A stretch of DNA of 20,295 nt, from NCBI GenBank assembly GCA_039936235.1, contig JBDTIS010000047.1:1-20295 (forward strand), written 5' to 3'. This document shows positions 16,968 through 20,295 of this stretch, piece after piece. Each line of letters opens with the position of its first letter. Within the stretch, counting starts at the first letter, position 1. The notes beneath the pieces were generated by a model that saw only the letters and a program-made list of their open reading frames with translations, was not told where the DNA came from and made no database searches. The position numbers and the translations under genes were made by a program. Origin of the DNA: CAHJXF01 sp039936235. GTDB lineage: Bacteria; Pseudomonadota; Gammaproteobacteria; Burkholderiales; Burkholderiaceae_D.

Positions 16968-17581
16968 CCCCGACCCGGGAAAATCCGTTGAGTCTGTTTC
17001 TCGTTCGACATGGTCAGACCGACTGGTCGCTTTCGGGCCAGCATACCGGCAGCACGGACATCCCACTGACCATGGCCGGCGAGGACGAGGCGCGCGCACT
17101 GGCACCCTGGTTGATCCATATTCATTTCGATCACGTGCTGACCAGCCAGCTGCAGCGCGCGCGACGCACCTGCGCGTTGGTCGGGCTGGGTCGGCAGGCC
17201 GACATCGAGCCGGATCTGGCGGAGTGGGATTACGGCGACTACGAAGGCCTGCGCTCTTCGGACATTCGCCAGCGACGACCCGATTGGAACGTCTTTCGCG
17301 ACGGCTGCCCTCATGGTGAAATGCCCGCGCAGGTAAGCGACCGCGCCGATCGGCTGATCGCGCGCCTTTGCACGATGAGCGGTAACGTCGCGCTGTTCTC
17401 TCACGGCGAATTCGGGATGGCGCTCGCTGCGCGATGGATCGGACTGGCGTTACTGGACGCACAGCATTTCCTGATCGGGACCGCGTCGCTCGGTGTCCTC
17501 GGCTACAACCCCGCTCACCCGGAAGTCCGGGTGATTGCGCTGTGGAACGCCACGCCGACCTTGTTCACGAGCAAAGCCTGA
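16964..17581 (+). CDS. Histidine phosphatase family protein, Shb17-like (candidate sugar bisphosphatase)
   Basis: Branch of the phosphoglycerate-mutase-like superfamily that works through a phosphohistidine. The 205-residue protein has the catalytic FLVRHGQTDWSLSGQHTG near the N-terminus, SQLQRARRT, EWDYGDYEG, WNVFRDGCPHGE and the second catalytic His in LFSHGEF. From memory, the RHGQT-W-x-x-SGQ-x-TG, EW-x-YGDYEG and W-x-x-x-RDGC-x-x-GE patterns are those of yeast Shb17, a sedoheptulose-1,7-bisphosphatase, rather than true phosphoglycerate mutase. It starts with GTG overlapping the ackA stop (GTGA) and ends one base from the convergent pgi relic. Co-location with aldolase, transaldolase and phosphoketolase supports a sugar-phosphate substrate. 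A general phosphatase or an alpha-ribazole phosphatase-like role cannot be excluded. Confidence 0.85.
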   Translation: MTPTRENPLSLFLVRHGQTDWSLSGQHTGSTDIPLTMAGEDEARALAPWLIHIHFDHVLTSQLQRARRTCALVGLGRQADIEPDLAEWDYGDYEGLRSSDIRQRRPDWNVFRDGCPHGEMPAQVSDRADRLIARLCTMSGNVALFSHGEFGMALAARWIGLALLDAQHFLIGTASLGVLGYNPAHPEVRVIALWNATPTLFTSKA

Positions 17582-17582
17582 A

Positions 17583-17747
17583 TCAGCCGCGTCGACTTCT
17601 GTACCGACCGATCAATGCATTGGTGGAAGCGTCGTGCGCCAGCTTCGGTTCCGCGTCGCGCTGCAGTTCCTGGCTGATGCGGTTCGCCAGAACCTTGCCC
17701 ACTTCGACGCCCCATTGGTCGAAGTGGTCATCGGACTCCTTCCTGGG
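17583..17747 (-). pseudogene. pgi: Relic of glucose-6-phosphate isomerase C-terminus, in frame after tal
   Basis: Directly after the tal stop (TGA 17748-17750) the same frame continues PRKESDDHFDQWGVEVGKVL, then ANRISQELQRDAEP and HDASTNALIGRYRSRRG before TGA 17583-17585. This matches the last part of phosphoglucose isomerase, whose E. coli form has FDQWGVELGK and, at its end, HDSSTNGLINRYKAWRG. The catalytic Lys in the RYK segment reads Arg here. About nine tenths of the enzyme is missing and there is no start codon of its own. Tal-Pgi fusion proteins are known in some bacteria, so this is probably the stump of such a fusion after an internal deletion. It cannot be an active isomerase. Confidence 0.85.
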
Positions 17748-18830
17748 TCAGGCCAGAGCCTTGCTCTTGGCCTCGATCGATTCGAGCAGCTCGTGCCAGG
17801 AATCGACGAATCCCTTGGCGCCGTCGACTTGCAGTTGCTGAGCCAGCGCCGCGATGTCGATGCCCACCTCGGCGTAGTCCCGCAATACCGCTTCCGCGTT
17901 GCCGCCGTCGCGCGCCAGCGCTTCTCCCATCGTGCCGTGATCGGCGAACGCGAGCAGTGTCTTCTCGGGCATCGTGTTCACCGTGTTCGGCGCCATTAGC
18001 CCGGAGATATATAGCGTGTCGGACGCGCTCGCGTCCTTCGTGCCGGTGCTCGCGAACAGCAGCCGTTGCGGCCGGGCACCGACATTTGCCAGGCGCTGGA
18101 ACCGGTCGCTCTCCATCACGTCCCGATACGCCTTGTAGCATTGCTTGCTGACCGCGATACCGAGCGTGTTGCGCAGTTCGGCCGGCGCCCTTTGCGCCAC
18201 GGCGACGTCCCATCGGCTGATGAACAGCGAGGCGACCGATCGCACGTCGGCGGACAGGCCGGCGTCGATCCGCCGCTCCAGTCCCTTGAGATAGGCTTCG
18301 GCGGCAGCGCTGTACTGTTCGGTTGAGAACAGGAGCGTCACGTTCACCGCGACGCCGGCGAAGATCGCTTCTTCGATCGCCGGCAGGCCTTCTGCCGTAC
18401 CGGGAATCTTGATGAAGAGGTTCGGCTTGTTCGCCTTCGCGTACAGCATTTTGGCCTGCGCGATCGTCGCCACGGTGTCGTAGGCGAGTAGCGGCGACAC
18501 TTCCAGCGACACGTAGCCATCGACCGTACCGGTGCGCGCATGGACCGGTGCGAACAGATCCGCCGCGCGGCTGAGATCTTCGATGGCGAGGTTGAAGAAC
18601 AGCCCCTCTCCCGTAGCGCCATGATCCAGCTGCCGGCGGATCTCCGCGTCGTAGGCGGAACTGCGCGAGATGGCGTGGTCGAAGATGGTCGGGTTGGAAG
18701 TCAGCCCGCTGATCGACAGTTCAGCGATATAGCGCTTCAGCGTGCCGCTATCGAGCAGGTCGCGGGTGATGTTGTCGAGCCACAGGCTCTGGCCGAGCTG
18801 GTTGAGCGCCTTGGGTGGATCTGAGGTCAT
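17748..18830 (-). CDS. tal: Transaldolase
   Basis: Moves a dihydroxyacetone unit between sugar phosphates (sedoheptulose-7-P plus glyceraldehyde-3-P to fructose-6-P plus erythrose-4-P). The 360-residue protein belongs to the longer transaldolase type (about 360-380) rather than the TalB type (about 317). It shows SLWLDNITRDLL and GLTSNPTIFDHAI near the N-terminus and the Schiff-base Lys in NLFIKIPGT (about residue 140). ATG 18830 is chosen for the AAAGGA upstream and family fit; the frame stays open to 18965 inside the aldolase gene. It begins 22 bases after the aldolase stop and ends, through one TGA, in the pgi relic. Confidence 0.95.
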   Translation of the reverse strand: MTSDPPKALNQLGQSLWLDNITRDLLDSGTLKRYIAELSISGLTSNPTIFDHAISRSSAYDAEIRRQLDHGATGEGLFFNLAIEDLSRAADLFAPVHARTGTVDGYVSLEVSPLLAYDTVATIAQAKMLYAKANKPNLFIKIPGTAEGLPAIEEAIFAGVAVNVTLLFSTEQYSAAAEAYLKGLERRIDAGLSADVRSVASLFISRWDVAVAQRAPAELRNTLGIAVSKQCYKAYRDVMESDRFQRLANVGARPQRLLFASTGTKDASASDTLYISGLMAPNTVNTMPEKTLLAFADHGTMGEALARDGGNAEAVLRDYAEVGIDIAALAQQLQVDGAKGFVDSWHELLESIEAKSKALA

Positions 18831-18852
18831 CTGTCGGTTCCTTTCGTCAGGA

Positions 18853-19878
18853 TCATTCAGCGTTGTCCATCGCGGCGGTGTATTCGCCTTGCCGCGCAGC
18901 GCGATTGCAGGCCGCGCGGTGCTGCAGTACGCGCTGGGCTCGCGCCGCGTTGGCGGAGTCGCCACGCCAGATGTCGAGCGCCGGCTGCTGGATCGCGCGC
19001 GAAAACGAGAACGTCAGCGCCCACGGGAGACGCCCCCTGAAGTGCCGGTTCATCGCGTTCAGTCGGGCGGAAGCCAGTTGAGGGCTCTGGCCGCCCGACA
19101 GGAACGCGACGCCCGGCACCGCGGCCGGCACGGCGCGCAGCAGGCCCGTCACGGTGGCGTCGGCCACCTCGTCCACGCTGTCCTGGTGGGTACAGTCCAG
19201 GCCCGGCAGCACCATGTTCGGCTTGAGCAACAGGCCTTCCAGCAGTACGTGCTGGACATGCAGTTGCTCGAAGACCTCGTGCAGCACCCGCGCGCTGACC
19301 TCGGCACAGCGCGCAAGCGAGTGGCCGCCGGTCATCAGCACCTCGGGTTCGACGATGGGTACGACCCCGGCTTCCTGGCACAACGCCGCATAACGCGCCA
19401 GCGCATGGGCGTTCGCCGAAATGCAGGCGGTGCTCGGCAGACCCGCATCGATCGCGATCACGGCGCGCCACTTGGCGAATCGCGCGCCGATCGCCGCGTA
19501 GGCTGCGAGACGTTCGCGCAACCCGTCCAGCCCTTCGGTCACCTTTTCGCCGGCGTGTCCGGCCAGCGCCTTCGCGCCGGTGTCGACCTTGATCCCGACG
19601 ACGATGCCCGCGTCGGTCAGCACCTTCACGAACGGCGTGCCGTCCGTACAGCTCTGGTGGATCGTCTCGTCGTAGAGGATCGCGCCGCCGATGCTGTCGG
19701 CCAGCCCGGGGGTCGTGATGATGAGTTCGCGCCACGACCGCCGCGCTTCCTCGGTCTGAGGAATGCCGAGCGCGGCGAAGCGCTTGTCGCAGGTCGGATT
19801 GCTTTCGTCCATCGCCAGCAGGCCTTTGCCGGTGCCCACCATCCGGCGTGCGGTGTCGATGAGGGCCGAGTCGTTCAT
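18853..19878 (-). CDS. Fructose-bisphosphate aldolase, class I
   Basis: Splits or forms fructose-1,6-bisphosphate (and usually sedoheptulose-1,7-bisphosphate) through a Schiff base, without a metal. The 341-residue protein has LLAMDESNPTCDKRF near the N-terminus, GIKVDTGAKAL, the Schiff-base Lys in LLLKPNMVLPG (about residue 219), FLSGGQSP, and LTFSFSRAIQQPAL near the C-terminus, as in eukaryote-like class I aldolases. ATG 19878 overlaps the phosphoketolase stop (ATGA) and has GGGGAG about eight bases upstream; GTG 19893 in the same frame is less likely. It is the middle gene of xfp-aldolase-tal. Confidence 0.95.
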   Translation of the reverse strand: MNDSALIDTARRMVGTGKGLLAMDESNPTCDKRFAALGIPQTEEARRSWRELIITTPGLADSIGGAILYDETIHQSCTDGTPFVKVLTDAGIVVGIKVDTGAKALAGHAGEKVTEGLDGLRERLAAYAAIGARFAKWRAVIAIDAGLPSTACISANAHALARYAALCQEAGVVPIVEPEVLMTGGHSLARCAEVSARVLHEVFEQLHVQHVLLEGLLLKPNMVLPGLDCTHQDSVDEVADATVTGLLRAVPAAVPGVAFLSGGQSPQLASARLNAMNRHFRGRLPWALTFSFSRAIQQPALDIWRGDSANAARAQRVLQHRAACNRAARQGEYTAAMDNAE

Positions 19879-20295
19879 CGCGACGCTCCCCACTTCCAGT
19901 TGCGGATCTCCGGCATGTCCTCGCCGTGCTCGTCGATGTAGTGTTTGTGTTCGACCAGCTTGTTGCGAACCATCTGCTTCAGGTAGGCACCCTTGCTGCC
20001 GAGATGCGGCACGCGGTCGACGACGTCCTGCACGAGATGGAAGCGGTCGAGATCGTTCTGCACCCGCATGTCGAAGGCCGTGGTGATCGTGCCCTCTTCC
20101 TTGTAGCCGCGCACGTGCAGGTTGCGGTTGGTGCGGCGATAGGTCAGCCGGTGCACCAGCCAGGGGTAGCCATGGAAGCCGAAGACGATGTGCTTGTCCT
20201 TGGTGAACAGTGAATCGTAGTCCGCTTCGCTGAGCCCATGCGGATGCTCGCTGGCGGGTTGCAGCCGCATCAGATCGACGACGTTGATCACCCGG
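19875..20295 (-). CDS. xfp: Phosphoketolase (xylulose-5-P/fructose-6-P), C-terminal part (runs off the window)
   Basis: Thiamine-diphosphate enzyme that cleaves xylulose-5-P (and often fructose-6-P) with phosphate to acetyl-phosphate plus glyceraldehyde-3-P or erythrose-4-P. About 139 C-terminal residues are inside the window. They include HPHGLSEADYDSLFT, IVFGFHGYPWLVHRLTYRR, HVRGYKEEGTITTAFDM, NDLDRFHLVQDVVDRVP and HGEDMPEIRNWKW, characteristic of the XFP C-terminal domain. The stop overlaps the aldolase ATG. The start and ThDP-binding domains lie beyond 20295. Its product acetyl-phosphate is the substrate of the AckA encoded on the other strand. Confidence 0.96.
   Translation of the reverse strand, partial: RVINVVDLMRLQPASEHPHGLSEADYDSLFTKDKHIVFGFHGYPWLVHRLTYRRTNRNLHVRGYKEEGTITTAFDMRVQNDLDRFHLVQDVVDRVPHLGSKGAYLKQMVRNKLVEHKHYIDEHGEDMPEIRNWKWGASR

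Noticed and set aside
1..20295. tRNA, rRNA, CRISPR arrays, insertion sequences, phage genes
   Set aside because: None seen: no CCA-ended cloverleaf pattern, no spaced direct repeats and no transposase or integrase motifs in the translations.

Overview
The window is GC-rich and densely packed, with proteins that look proteobacterial. The N-terminus of MutS at the left edge and the style of Zwf and Pgm fit a beta- or gammaproteobacterium, more likely beta; this is inferred from protein resemblance only. Almost every base belongs to a gene of central carbon or energy metabolism, in four transcription blocks.

Left block (1-7706, all minus strand): the start of mutS at the edge; a 368-base stretch without a confident gene; then, in transcription order, a large GH94-type glycoside phosphorylase like the C-terminal part of cyclic beta-1,2-glucan synthase (apparent one-base frameshift near its N-terminus), glucose-6-phosphate dehydrogenase (zwf) and phosphoglucomutase (pgm). 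A 23-codon micro-ORF bridges the phosphorylase stop and the zwf start. A 205-base divergent intergenic region with dyad symmetries separates this block from the next.

Middle block (7912-17581, plus strand): a tandem PRC-barrel protein, then a complete N-type ATPase operon in the order atpD-C-Q-R-B-E-F-A-G. There is no atpH, but AtpF is long and carries a delta-like C-terminal region. The operon runs without a gap into acetate kinase (ackA) and a histidine phosphatase that resembles yeast sedoheptulose-1,7-bisphosphatase Shb17. The last four genes (atpA, atpG, ackA, phosphatase) are linked by ATGA/GTGA/TGATG overlaps.

Right block (17583-20295, minus strand): phosphoketolase (xfp, C-terminal part only in the window), class I fructose-bisphosphate aldolase, transaldolase and, in frame directly after the transaldolase stop codon, a 54-codon relic of the phosphoglucose isomerase C-terminus. 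This looks like the remains of a tal-pgi fusion that lost most of its pgi part.

Together the genes suggest a sugar-phosphate-to-acetate module. GH94 phosphorolysis would give glucose-1-phosphate, Pgm and Zwf would feed the pentose phosphate pathway, and Xfp would cleave xylulose-5-P or fructose-6-P to acetyl-phosphate. AckA would turn acetyl-phosphate into ATP and acetate, while aldolase, transaldolase and the sugar-bisphosphatase candidate rearrange the remaining carbon, as in non-oxidative glycolysis. The N-ATPase could then use this ATP to pump ions. The enzyme identities are strong; the pathway-level link is inference.
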